A stretch of 64,000 nt of DNA from Haemophilus parainfluenzae (GCF_014931395.1 NZ_CP063120.1:1037501-1101500), one strand, 5' to 3'; shown: positions 31,404 to 39,930, numbered from the stretch's first letter. Notes: a model not told the origin generated them from the letters alone. Numbers and translations are program-made.

Positions 31404-32603
31404 ATGGCAAGAAGAACAACTCCCTTAACAGATACGGAGATAAAAAAAGCTAAGCCAAAAGAAAAAGAGTATAGCTTATGTGATGGTTATGGGCTTTTAT
31501 TAAGAATTAAGCCTAACGGCTCTAAATTATGGCTATTTAATTATATACGACCTATTCTTGGTACAAGGACTAATTTAGGGCTAGGTACATATCCGATAGT
31601 TAGCTTAGCTGAAGCTAGAATGTTAAGAGATGACTGTCGTAAATTATTAGCTCAACAAATTGATCCTAAAAAACATAGAGAAGAACTAGAAAGAAAGCAG
31701 CTTATGGATACTCAAAGTTCCTTTGAGAAAGTTGCAGAACTTTGGAAAGAGAAAAAAAGTTCAGAAGTTGAAGAGAAAACGATCAATAAATATTGGCGAA
31801 ACTTAGAGCTTCATCTTTTTCCTTTGATAGGTCGATATTCTATTAAAGAAATTAAGCCTTCTTTAGTAGTCCAAATGTTAAAGAAAGTGGAGGAAAATGG
31901 ATCTCCAGATATGGTTCATAGACTATGCGGTCATCTAAATGAAATCTTAAATTTTGCGGTTAATAGTGGGTTAATTGAAAGTAATACTTGCCTAAAAATT
32001 AGCTCTACATTCAAGTCTGTTCGTCAAAGAAATAACCCTAGAGTAAGTATTGAAGAAATTCCTACCCTTATAAAATCAATACATAGTGCTAAGATTGAAA
32101 AGAAAACTCAATTATTAATCTTATTTCAATTATTAACAATGGTTCGACCTAGTGAAGCAAGTAACGCTTCATGGAGCGAATTTGATTTTGATAAAAAAGA
32201 ATGGAATATTCCTGCTGAAAGAATGAAAGTGAGGTTTCTACATACAGTACCATTATCATCCCAAGTAATGGCTTTGATAGAACAGCTAAGACCAATGACG
32301 GGTCATAATAAATATTTGTTTACTCATAGAAGTGATTTAAAGAAAGCAATGAGTTCATCTACTGTTAATATGGCACTAAAAAGGATGGGTTACAAAGATA
32401 AACAGACTGCACACGGATTAAGGGGATTGGCTAGAACTTTTTTAGCAGAACAAGGCGTTCAACATGAGCATGCTGAAGCTTGTCTAGCACATAAAACAGG
32501 AAGCCAAGTTAGCCTAGCTTATAATCATGCTAATTATTTGGAGAAAAGAAGGGATATTATGCAAATGTGGGGAGATTATATTGAGAAATGTTCTCAATCT
32601 TAA
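31404..32603 (+). CDS. Tyrosine recombinase, P4-type integrase
   Basis: This 399-residue integrase has an N-terminal DUF4102/arm-binding domain (RTTPLTDTEIKKAKPKEKEY, then LCDGYGLLLRIKPNGSKLW), a SAM-like core-binding domain and a C-terminal catalytic domain. Catalytic positions are visible: Arg in MVRPSEASNASWSEFD, HGLRGLAR, His in CLAHKTG and the Tyr region AYNHANYLEKRRDIM. The length is normal and it appears intact. GGAGGT precedes the ATG. It reads away from the tRNA into the element, adjacent to attL, as in P4-like islands. Arm-like repeats overlap its upstream region. Confidence 0.95.
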   Translation: MARRTTPLTDTEIKKAKPKEKEYSLCDGYGLLLRIKPNGSKLWLFNYIRPILGTRTNLGLGTYPIVSLAEARMLRDDCRKLLAQQIDPKKHREELERKQLMDTQSSFEKVAELWKEKKSSEVEEKTINKYWRNLELHLFPLIGRYSIKEIKPSLVVQMLKKVEENGSPDMVHRLCGHLNEILNFAVNSGLIESNTCLKISSTFKSVRQRNNPRVSIEEIPTLIKSIHSAKIEKKTQLLILFQLLTMVRPSEASNASWSEFDFDKKEWNIPAERMKVRFLHTVPLSSQVMALIEQLRPMTGHNKYLFTHRSDLKKAMSSSTVNMALKRMGYKDKQTAHGLRGLARTFLAEQGVQHEHAEACLAHKTGSQVSLAYNHANYLEKRRDIMQMWGDYIEKCSQS

Positions 32604-33125
32604 ATTTTTTAGGAGAAATTACCATTAAACGGAGTTGTTTTTTTTTGACCTGCCTCTATTAATAATAAAAAAAACAACTAAATTTATTTATAAATTAGTT
32701 AAAAACACTTAATGAGTATCTATCTTGATAGATATGATTACTTACCTATGTAAAAGCTACAAATACAAATTGTAGCTTTTACTATATATTAAGATCTCTT
32801 AGCTACGTTTATTTTTGAAGAAGATTATCATTATAGATCTATATAGAGAGCTAAGGCTGATGATGAGAATCATCAGCCCTTGATCTATAATTTTTATTAA
32901 TTAATAGAATTCTAATAATATGGGATCTTAAAAATAGAAAATCGCTTAGATATAGAATATATAGTCAATATAATGCGAGAGACGCTTATGGCAGGAAAGA
33001 TAAAAAAACACGTAGGGCAATTCATCTATCCCTAAATAATGCTGCTAGCAGTGATTTAGATAGGTTATACAGCGTTTTCTGATAGTTAAATAATTTAGAT
33101 AAAATAAGTATATTATAGATAGTGT
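32604..33125. other. Gene-poor 522-bp stretch between int and the disrupted regulator gene
   Basis: It holds the terminator at 32752-32780 and the perfect hairpin GGCTGATGAT-GAGA-ATCATCAGCC at 32855-32878. A frame of about 46 codons without a start codon ends at 33082 (NARDAYGRKDKKTRRAIHLS in part) and could be the tail of a lost gene. I see no intact gene in it. Confidence 0.6.
32752..32780 (+). terminator. Hairpin terminator downstream of int
   Basis: AAAAGCTACAA and TTGTAGCTTTT form a perfect 11-bp stem with U-run potential on both strands. Confidence 0.7.
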
Positions 33126-33450
33126 CTATTTCGATTTAAGCAAAGAAATAATCTCTTTCAATGCTGAAATCTCGCTATCTTTTTGTTCAATCACTAGATC
33201 TCTTTGTTTCAATAGCTCATCTTTATGCGAAATAGTTAGTTTTAATCGATCGATTTCTGATGTCAAATTCTCATTTGAACCGTAGTAGTTAGTATTATGA
33301 TCATTCATAAAGAACAATACATTCTTATCATCATTTTTGATTAGTTCTAAAACATCAATATTAAAGATATTGGCAATTTGCTCCAATTTATGAAGATTGA
33401 GCTTAGTTTCTCCACGTTCAATTTTTGCATATAGAGTTGCTGGACATACA
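33126..33450 (-). pseudogene. XRE-type regulator, 5' end lost at the insertion junction
   Basis: Only the C-terminal part of a helix-turn-helix regulator remains. PATLYAKIERGETKLNLHKL is the second half of an XRE/Cro DNA-binding domain; it is followed by IFNIDVLELI and a C-terminal coiled coil (SEIDRLKLTISHKDELLKQR onward). The first half of the DNA-binding domain is replaced by sequence from the adjoining transposase fragment at about 33,445-33,455. The frame continues by chance into the transposase region up to 33536 but those residues are not XRE-like. It was probably the element's own regulator; loss of function is inferred. Confidence 0.8.
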
Positions 33451-34341
33451 ACGGTGTCTCCATTGACTATAACGAAGATGACCTTCATCTGGATCAGGAG
33501 TATCCCATATCCAGTAAAACTCTTCTTTGAGTTCATAGGCTTCTTTTAAAGCAGGAAGATTACCTAACCAAGTATCTAAGAGGAATGATTCACGTTCATT
33601 TAGATCGTGTTTACGCTTTAGAAGGATAAACCTTTCACGCATAAGGGTACGTCTTTCTTTTTGGCTCATATGGGCTTTCAAAGACTTTCTGACGTTATCT
33701 AAGGCTTGATTAGCCATTCTAACTACATGAAACTTATCTACGACAACTTTAGCGTGTGGAAGGATAGTGTTCACTGCGTCTTTGTAGGGCTTCCACATAT
33801 CCATTGTGACGTACTCAATGTAAGTCCTGTCACTGATTTCTGAAAGACGTTGGATGACTGTTTCCTTGTTACGGTTAGGCTTGATGTCATAAATAGTCCT
33901 GCGTTCAATATTAGTCAATACAAGCCGAGGTCTACGGATAATATGTATCTCGTCTATCCCAAGCCACTTAGGAGTTTCAAACTGGTATTCACGTTCTTTG
34001 AGTGCCACATAGTCCTTAAAAACGTTCCTAATGGTTTTCTCGTCAACACCAACGCTTTCTGCGACTTCTACAAAGGTCTTAGACATGGATTGCTCTTGAA
34101 TGGACTTTAAAAGCCTTTTGGTCATACTACGCTTTTCATCTACAGATATTAGGCGTTCCCAGAAGGTAGATCCGCATTCACGACACTTGTATCGTCTACG
34201 GTTCAATTGTAAGCCCACTCGCTTTAAACGAATGGGCAAATCCATAATTAGTTGATTTCTTGAACTGTGTTTGTACAACTTGTCAAAACCACATTCAGGA
34301 CAACGTTCAGGTGGTCCGACTGCTTCAACTTTAAACATCAT
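33433..34341 (-). pseudogene. ISL3-family transposase, 3' end deleted
   Basis: The N-terminal zinc-finger-like region has paired cysteines (CPECGFDKL, YKCRECGSTFW), then a helix-turn-helix (VAESVGVDEKTIRNVF) and the start of the DDE domain (WLGIDEIHI, VTMDMWKPY, VVDKFHVVRMANQALDNVR). Full ISL3 transposases run to about 400 residues; this frame ends after about 307, with the last residues after RHRCMSSNS coming from the XRE gene. The last catalytic Glu region is therefore missing, so the protein is predicted inactive. The sequence is less AT-rich than the surrounding element. Confidence 0.85.
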
Positions 34342-34566
34342 ATCGGTTTCATTTTATTGTGGCGGTTCTATTGTTTTAATGTCTGGTAGGGATAATAAGT
34401 CTGACATATTATTCATCCTTTATTACTCTGCGGTGTTAAGGTATCAATTATAGATTTGATGTCGAAATCATCAGTGTTAAATTATTTTTGTGACCACAAA
34501 TGCACTTAGAAAATCCCTTAAAGCATTAGCTGGTTCACTTGAATAGGGAGTTGTAAAAAAGTTCCC

Positions 34567-36207
34567 TTAGCCTGCACAACAAGATAATTTCGAAATATCT
34601 TTATCGAACGTAAGTGCAACTAATTTTAGCCCTTCAGCCATTGTTAAATATGGTGCTAGGGTTTCTGTTAAATCTTCTATCGTTAAGCCAAATTTAACAG
34701 CTAATGATGCTGCATAGATGACATCTCCTGCATTTTCAGATACAATATGAACCCCTAATACTTTTAGTGTTTCTGCATCTGCTACTAGTTTAAATACACC
34801 GGTTGTTTCACGGTTTACAATTGCTCTTGGAACAGCATCTAAAGGTAATACAGATGTCTTCACATCATACCCTTTCTCTTTTGCTTGTTCTTCTGTTAAA
34901 CCAACCGTTGCAACCGTCGGATTCGTAAACGTAACAGCAGGAACTACCGATAAATCTATTTTTTTGTTTAATCCACCAATAGCATTATCAGTAATAATTC
35001 CACCTTCATAGGCTGCTACATATACAAATTGTGGTCCTAAAGTCACATCTCCTGCTGCATAAATCTTTTCATTACTTGTTTGACCAAAATCATTGATCAG
35101 GATTTCATTATTTTTTCCAGTTTCAACACCTGCTGCACTTAAATTTAAAGAATCCGTATTTGGTTTTCTTCCAGTGGCAACAAGTAACTGATCTGATTCA
35201 ATGACTTCTCTACTGCCATTTACTGTTACGTAAACCCTTTTTATCTCTCCACTTTGTTCAACACGCTCAAAAGTTGCCCCTTTGACAAGGTTTATACCCT
35301 GTTCAATTAACGCTTTTTCAACTGACTCTGAAATCTCAGGATCATACTCCTTTAAAAGTCGCTCACTTCTTTGCATAAGCGTTATTTCTGAACCTAAATG
35401 ATGAAATAGTTGTCCAAGCTCCATTCCAATGTATCCTGAACCAATTACAGTTAATCGTTTTGGTATTTTCTTTAACTCAAGAAGTGTTGTACTAGTTAAA
35501 TAGTCCATTTTTTCAAGTCCTGAAATTTGGGGCAACGAAGGCGATGCACCTGTTGCAATTAAAAAGCGTTTTGCAGATAACTTTGCCCCATTGACCTCAA
35601 CCGTACTAGCATCAACGAATTTTGCTTCACCTTTAATTAAATCAAAATTATATTCATCAATTAAATCCATATATTTTTGATTCCGAAGTTCGCTCACCAA
35701 TTTATCCTTTTGCGTGATTAAACTAGCTAAATCCACTTCTCCAGCGGATGTTTGTAAACCTATAAACGGATTGTCTTTTGATAAATGATTGATTTCCCCT
35801 GCCCTAAGAAGAGTTTTTGACGGAACACAGCCAATATTCACACAGGTTCCCCCAACCGTTCCACGCTCAATCATTCCAACTTTTGCACCGTATTCTATAG
35901 CTTTAATTGCCGAAGAAAAGGCAGCAGCACCAGAACCAATAATAAGAAGGTCATAATTGTCTTCATTAATTAACGCCACGTTTTCTAGTGATGATACTTC
36001 TTCAATTTCTCCGGCTTGGTAATTTGCTTCATCAATCGCCTTTATTGCACTTTCAACCTCAATATCATCGGGCAGTTCAAATACTGCTTCACCACGACGA
36101 TAACTAGACTCAATATTTTTAGCACCTATCTTTTCAAGTGCTGATTCTACGTGTTTTTCACAACCCGTACAGGTCATTCCTGAAATGTTTACCTTAAATT
36201 TATTCAT
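34567..36207 (-). CDS. merA: Mercuric reductase MerA, Gram-positive type
   Basis: MerA reduces Hg(II) to volatile Hg(0) with NADPH and FAD in the cytoplasm. The 546-residue protein has one N-terminal HMA domain (GMTCTGC, Cys13 and Cys16), the FAD motif [13 protein letters not shown] (from about residue 89), the redox-active pair in [12 protein letters not shown] (Cys122, Cys127), the NAD motif [18 protein letters not shown], the [12 protein letters not shown] segment and the C-terminal Cys543-Cys544 that receive Hg. All catalytic residues are present. Length and sequence resemble the staphylococcal/streptococcal enzyme rather than the Tn501/Tn21 type. GAAAGGAG precedes the ATG. It lies 28 bp behind merR; no merT, merP or merB is present. 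Confidence 0.95.
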   Translation of the reverse strand: MNKFKVNISGMTCTGCEKHVESALEKIGAKNIESSYRRGEAVFELPDDIEVESAIKAIDEANYQAGEIEEVSSLENVALINEDNYDLLIIGSGAAAFSSAIKAIEYGAKVGMIERGTVGGTCVNIGCVPSKTLLRAGEINHLSKDNPFIGLQTSAGEVDLASLITQKDKLVSELRNQKYMDLIDEYNFDLIKGEAKFVDASTVEVNGAKLSAKRFLIATGASPSLPQISGLEKMDYLTSTTLLELKKIPKRLTVIGSGYIGMELGQLFHHLGSEITLMQRSERLLKEYDPEISESVEKALIEQGINLVKGATFERVEQSGEIKRVYVTVNGSREVIESDQLLVATGRKPNTDSLNLSAAGVETGKNNEILINDFGQTSNEKIYAAGDVTLGPQFVYVAAYEGGIITDNAIGGLNKKIDLSVVPAVTFTNPTVATVGLTEEQAKEKGYDVKTSVLPLDAVPRAIVNRETTGVFKLVADAETLKVLGVHIVSENAGDVIYAASLAVKFGLTIEDLTETLAPYLTMAEGLKLVALTFDKDISKLSCCAG

Positions 36208-36235
36208 AAAAAAGCTCCTTTCGTTAATTAATCTC

Positions 36236-36628
36236 TCATGTTAATGTTTCTATTATTGGACACGAATGTAATTGCTTTTCAGCTGGACATCGTTGTTTTA
36301 AGTCGTCTAACATAGTTTCAATTCGTTTTAAATCCTCTATTTGTTTTTGCACTTCCTTTTGTTTTTTAGAAACAAATTCGAACATATCTTGACAACGAAC
36401 TTCATCTTTATCTACAACAGCAAGTAATTTATAAATCTCGCTTAAAGAGAAACCAAGTTCCTGTATTCGTTTAATAAACCCAACACGCTTAACGTCATCA
36501 TATGAATATATCCGATAACCAGCTTCCGTTCGGTGAGGTTCTTGTAATAAATTTTTTCGCTCGTAATATCTGATCGTTTCTTTATTAACTCCACATTTAT
36601 CTGCAAACTCACTAATGCGATAAATCAT
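36236..36628 (-). CDS. merR: Mercury-responsive regulator MerR, Gram-positive type
   Basis: MerR represses and, with Hg(II), activates the mer promoter. The 130-residue protein has the winged helix ([20 protein letters not shown]), the long dimerisation helix and three metal cysteines at positions 79, 114 and 123, the positions I recall for Bacillus MerR. A strong AGGGGGTG ribosome site precedes the ATG. It is first in the operon with merA, so it is self-regulated, unlike the divergent merR of Tn501/Tn21. Confidence 0.95.
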   Translation of the reverse strand: MIYRISEFADKCGVNKETIRYYERKNLLQEPHRTEAGYRIYSYDDVKRVGFIKRIQELGFSLSEIYKLLAVVDKDEVRCQDMFEFVSKKQKEVQKQIEDLKRIETMLDDLKQRCPAEKQLHSCPIIETLT

Positions 36629-36647
36629 CTTATTTCACCCCCTGAAT

Positions 36648-36679
36648 ATTATAAACCATGTACCATAGTACACGGTCAA
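36648..36679 (-). promoter_or_regulatory. MerR-type promoter and operator of merR-merA
   Basis: On the minus strand TTGACC and TATAAT are separated by 20 bp. The spacer contains the dyad ACCGTGTAC-TAT-GGTACATGGT (approximate), the mer operator. The long spacer requires MerR-induced untwisting. The site lies 20-51 bp upstream of the merR start codon. Confidence 0.92.
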
Positions 36680-36857
36680 GTAAATTGGACTATTTTATTT
36701 TTTTCCCAAAGTATCACTCGTATGTGATTGATACTTTTATATAATACTATTGATTATCCTAACATCCCACCAGAAAATCCAATTTAAACACCAGTTGTTT
36801 TTAAACTATTAAGAAAGTAATTCCATTATATATTCCGAAGACCCAAAAAAAGAAATA

Positions 36858-37445
36858 ATGCTAAAAAATGCATTTAATGAATTTTCATTAAAAATGGATA
36901 AAAGAGAAAAAGAACAGTTATCTGAATTAGAAAATAAATATTCTAGTAAAAAGAACAGTCTTTCTTCAGATAAAAATAAAGCTATTTCTGATTCAGAACA
37001 AAAATTACTAGAAAATGAAAATCATTATAAAAGAATGTCTAGCCAAATCGAATTAGATGCTAAAAACTATAAAAGAGCAGGAGCAAGTGATAAAGAAGTG
37101 TCTGAGTCTTTAGAACGTAACAAAAAGGAACTTTCTAATAATTACAATCATCATAAAAATAGATTCAATCAAGAAAGGGATGATAAGGTTAAGAATATTG
37201 AAGATAATCTTAGGATTTTAGAAGAATCTTACCCTCAAGATATTAATAGAGTAAAAATTTATTATCAACAAGAAAGGGATAAATATTTATCTGAAACTAA
37301 AGAACAGTTAGATAAAATGGTTAGAGAACATGAACAAGCAATAGAAGTTTATAGAAATCAATATAACAGTGGCATAAAAGCACCTATACGTTATAAAATT
37401 GAAAGTAGTGATAATGGAAAAGATTTTTATGTAACTATTCAATAA
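36858..37445 (+). pseudogene. Coiled-coil protein, probably lacking its 5' end
   Basis: The 195 visible residues are almost entirely charged coiled coil (KREKEQLSELENKYSSKKNS onward) and end with a short basic domain (APIRYKIESSDNGKDFYVTI). The frame stays open upstream to 36813 and reads plausibly as protein (NSIIYSEDPKKEIM) with no start codon or ribosome site, so the gene was probably cut by the mer insertion. I do not recognise the family; mobilisation or phage-like proteins are possible. It is AT-rich like the element and unlike the mer genes. It converges on the helicase gene at a shared terminator. Confidence 0.6.
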
Positions 37446-37450
37446 AAAAT

Positions 37451-37485
37451 AAAGCCTAATAGATTAACTCCCTATTAGGCTTTTA
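37451..37485. terminator. Bidirectional terminator between the coiled-coil and helicase genes
   Basis: AAAGCCTAATAG and CTATTAGGCTTT form a perfect stem with A-run and T-run flanks, between convergent genes. Confidence 0.9.
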
Positions 37486-37487
37486 TT

Positions 37488-39206
37488 TTATAAAGTTAAA
37501 TTTATATTAAGGTATTCCATGAGAGCATTTTGAAGTGGTATAACATCTCTCCTAGATTTAAATTTATGATCAACAATATCATTTAATTCTTTAAGGCTGG
37601 TTTTAATTTCCATAATTTCATTTTTTAAATCTAAAATATTCATTTTACGAATGAAGCTTTTTACTTTTTTTAGTGTATTCTTATTCAATTCATTTTCCAT
37701 TATATTTAATATTCTTCTCATTTTAACCATTCTTTTAAAATCATTATCTTCTATATTCAATATACTATTAATACTTTCTTCAAATGAATCGTATCCATCC
37801 AATAATTTCTCATTATAATTGTAAAAAAATGCGATAGATACTGACTTTCCTATTCTTGCTTGAGTTCTAAAAATTGCTTGAACTATTTCTGATTTTACTA
37901 GATCTTTAGATTCTATTTTAGTATTTAATACTTCAGAAAGTCTCTCTGCATGAAATGAATTATTAAACCACTCACCAAAAAATATTATTGAATCATATTT
38001 TATATACTCATTTGTAGCTCTACACTTTCCTGAATTATAATGAATAACCTCATATTTATCTCGCAAATCTTTACTAATATTTTCTTTAATGAAGTTAGGT
38101 AGATTCTCTATATGAAATGTATTATTCCATGTAATAACAAGATGTTTATTTCCATTATTCATAGAAATATATTTCTCAAGTTTTCTTATGTCTTCAACAA
38201 TATCTTTTTTATGTTTCTCATTACTTTTTCTTGTCCTTCGTGTTGATAACAATGTATCATAATAAATATTATTATTTATAACTACTTTACTTTGATTATA
38301 TCTTTCTATATTCCAATTATTACTACCTTCAAATAAAAATTCTGCTGTGGCATCTAAAATAATTAATTTTGTATCTTCATCTATAAAGTCATTAATATCT
38401 TGGTGTATGATAATATCTGATGATATATCTGTATTAGATAGATCTCCTAAAGATACTATAAGTTTATTGAATAGCCAGCTAACTCTTTCATGATATAGTT
38501 TTTCATTTTTTATATCAGGTAAATCATTAAATAATTCATTAAATATATTTTTGTCAAAATTTATTATATTCTTAATTGTCTCCTTATTTAGCCTTATCTC
38601 TTTTCCGTATATCAACTCTCTCTTATAAAGTTCTACTAATAATTTCTCATGTTTTACTACTATATCCGTATAAGGGGTCTGGAATTCATCAAAGATAACT
38701 AATTCTCTCTTTGTTATCTCTTTCTTTATGGGATCATCATAGTTAATAAATATATTGCTTGATTCATATAAAGCCCTCCAGTTATTAGTTACTACTATTC
38801 TATATTTTGACAAAGCATAAATATTACATTCTAATTCTTTTAATGTATCGCTTCCTTTATAAATTCCACAAATGGACTGTTTAGGATTTAATGCTTTAAC
38901 ATCAAATACAAGCCTTTTAATTTCTTCATTTGTTTTTACAATAATCAAAGTAGACTTATCAGTATTAGCACAAAGAACCTTTAAATTTGTGGTTTTCCCT
39001 GAGCCGCAACCCCAAGCTAAGACTTGCCTATTTGAATAGCTATCTATGCTATTCTTAAGTTTGTAACTGCTATCATCTACTTTATCTAGTAAATAGTTAC
39101 GCCTAGAAAGTAGATAGTTATTATCATCTACATTGTAATCAATCTCATTATTTTTTAATCTCCATCCCTTCCATTTATCTGGAAAACTTACATTTTCTTT
39201 CTTCAT
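37488..39206 (-). CDS. SF2 helicase-like ATPase, putative replication protein of the element
   Basis: This 572-residue protein has the layout of a superfamily 2 helicase. Walker A is WGCGSGKTTNLK (about residues 65-76 from this start), the DEAH-like motif II is VIFDEFQTP, motif III-like LDATAEF follows, and QAIFRTQARIGKS is motif VI with the Arg finger. It resembles herpesvirus-origin-binding-protein-like replication proteins found in phages and satellites; that match is from memory. I chose the ATG at 39206 because GGAG lies about 8 nt upstream; an ATG at 39218 sits in the U-run of the preceding hairpin. It is third in the leftward alpA operon. Very AT-rich. Confidence 0.7.
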   Translation of the reverse strand: MKKENVSFPDKWKGWRLKNNEIDYNVDDNNYLLSRRNYLLDKVDDSSYKLKNSIDSYSNRQVLAWGCGSGKTTNLKVLCANTDKSTLIIVKTNEEIKRLVFDVKALNPKQSICGIYKGSDTLKELECNIYALSKYRIVVTNNWRALYESSNIFINYDDPIKKEITKRELVIFDEFQTPYTDIVVKHEKLLVELYKRELIYGKEIRLNKETIKNIINFDKNIFNELFNDLPDIKNEKLYHERVSWLFNKLIVSLGDLSNTDISSDIIIHQDINDFIDEDTKLIILDATAEFLFEGSNNWNIERYNQSKVVINNNIYYDTLLSTRRTRKSNEKHKKDIVEDIRKLEKYISMNNGNKHLVITWNNTFHIENLPNFIKENISKDLRDKYEVIHYNSGKCRATNEYIKYDSIIFFGEWFNNSFHAERLSEVLNTKIESKDLVKSEIVQAIFRTQARIGKSVSIAFFYNYNEKLLDGYDSFEESINSILNIEDNDFKRMVKMRRILNIMENELNKNTLKKVKSFIRKMNILDLKNEIMEIKTSLKELNDIVDHKFKSRRDVIPLQNALMEYLNINLTL

Positions 39207-39218
39207 AATAATCTCCAT

Positions 39219-39242
39219 AAAAAAGCCACTAAATAGTGGCTT
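39219..39242 (-). terminator. Terminator-like hairpin immediately before the helicase gene
   Basis: On the minus strand AAGCCACT-ATTT-AGTGGCTT is a perfect stem followed directly by TTTT and then the helicase start region. It lies inside an operon, which suggests attenuation. Confidence 0.75.
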
Positions 39243-39246
39243 GGAT

Positions 39247-39525
39247 TTAAATTTTTAGCATATAGATATTATCTATTTCAGTTCTTTTTAAATAATCTAC
39301 TTTTATCAATTCATTTATAGCTTTAATGAATAAATCTCTTTTTAAGTTAAAAACAGATTCCGAGTTGAAAGTAGTTAACGTTATTTCTTTATTTTCATTT
39401 TTACTTTTTATGATTAATGTGTATAAGACATTTCTAGCATTGCTAGTTAACTTCTTAAAACGTTTCTCTAATGGCAATTTCCTATTAATAATTGAAAAAA
39501 TCTTATCATCTACTGTTTTAAGCAT
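39247..39525 (-). CDS. Small winged-helix-like protein of the element
   Basis: This 92-residue protein is not one I recognise by name. The segment TSNARNVLYTLIIKS followed by FNLKRDLFIKAINELIKVDY has the pattern of a winged helix-turn-helix, as in small replication or copy-control proteins of satellites. Its ATG overlaps the alpA stop by 8 nt and is preceded by GAGGTGATCT, giving translational coupling. It lies between alpA and the helicase. Confidence 0.6.
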   Translation of the reverse strand: MLKTVDDKIFSIINRKLPLEKRFKKLTSNARNVLYTLIIKSKNENKEITLTTFNSESVFNLKRDLFIKAINELIKVDYLKRTEIDNIYMLKI

Positions 39526-39730
39526 AGATCACCTCATTTAGGTTTTTAATGTTGTTTAAGTACCGATTTACATCAGATTCAAAGTAGCCTACGGAGTTAG
39601 CTCCTAGGCTAACTTTTTTGGGAAAATTAGGCTTATAATAAGCAGAACTTTTATCCTGCCAAGTGTAGAATGTACTTTTAGATATTCCTAATATCGTTAA
39701 AAATTCTTTTACCCTGATTATTCTATCCAT
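39518..39730 (-). CDS. AlpA-family transcriptional activator / excisionase
   Basis: AlpA-type proteins switch on integrase or excision in P4-like islands. The 70-residue protein has the MerR-like helix-turn-helix of the family: RVKEFLTILGISKSTFYTW, then PNFPKKVSLGANSVGYFESD, a good match to the usual FPKPIKLG...GWRESEI pattern. It is the first protein gene of the leftward operon and lies directly behind a terminator-like hairpin. The operon position predicts that antitermination or immunity RNA decides its expression. Confidence 0.88.
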   Translation of the reverse strand: MDRIIRVKEFLTILGISKSTFYTWQDKSSAYYKPNFPKKVSLGANSVGYFESDVNRYLNNIKNLNEVIYA

Positions 39731-39751
39731 GGTAAAACCCCTATATATAAA

Positions 39752-39783
39752 AAGGGTATTACTCTTTAGTTAGTAATACCCTT
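39752..39783 (-). terminator. Terminator-like hairpin immediately before alpA
   Basis: On the minus strand AAGGGTATTAC and GTAATACCCTT form a perfect 11-bp stem with loop TAACTAAAGA, followed by TTTATATA. The stem ends 21 bp before the alpA start codon. CTAACTAAA across the loop is complementary to an upstream RNA loop. Confidence 0.85.
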
Positions 39784-39797
39784 ATATTATTGCGTTT

Positions 39798-39925
39798 AAA
39801 AAAATGATCTGTAATATCACTTTTGATAAGGCGTATAGCCTCTATTTCATATATTAATAAGAAATCCTTACTGTTGTATGGTCTAACTAAAATCAACTTG
39901 AGACCATCCTATACTTCCTCCAGAT
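39798..39925 (-). ncRNA. Candidate antisense immunity RNA (P4 CI / P1 C4-like) upstream of alpA
   Basis: No intact gene is present here, but the minus strand folds well. ATGGTCT (39907-39901) and AGACCAT (39884-39878) enclose a 16-nt loop; AGGC-TATAC-GCCT follows; then AAAAGTGAT-ATTACAG-ATCATTTTTTT (39824-39798) is an intrinsic terminator. The first loop plus two stem bases reads TTTAGTTAG (39891-39883), exactly complementary to CTAACTAAA in the hairpin before alpA. The 5' end is unknown and no clear promoter was found. The name is inference from architecture. Confidence 0.5.
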
Positions 39926-39930
39926 TGCTT

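Noticed and set aside
34342..34566. Search for the terminal inverted repeat of the ISL3-type element and for a small mer gene
   Set aside because: No clear inverted repeat partner and no convincing frame were found in this 225-bp gap.
36708..36737. Hairpin AAAGTATCA/TGATACTTT upstream of merR
   Set aside because: No T-run follows in a useful direction and it is not near the mer promoter core. I cannot assign it a role.
39759..39896. A 45-codon minus-strand frame with a possible TTG start (ILVRPYNSKDFLLIYEIEAI in part)
   Set aside because: It looks protein-like but has a weak start, overlaps the candidate RNA stem, its terminator and the hairpin before alpA, and a second frame in the same stretch is interrupted by stops. 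The RNA explanation fits better, though a small protein is not excluded.
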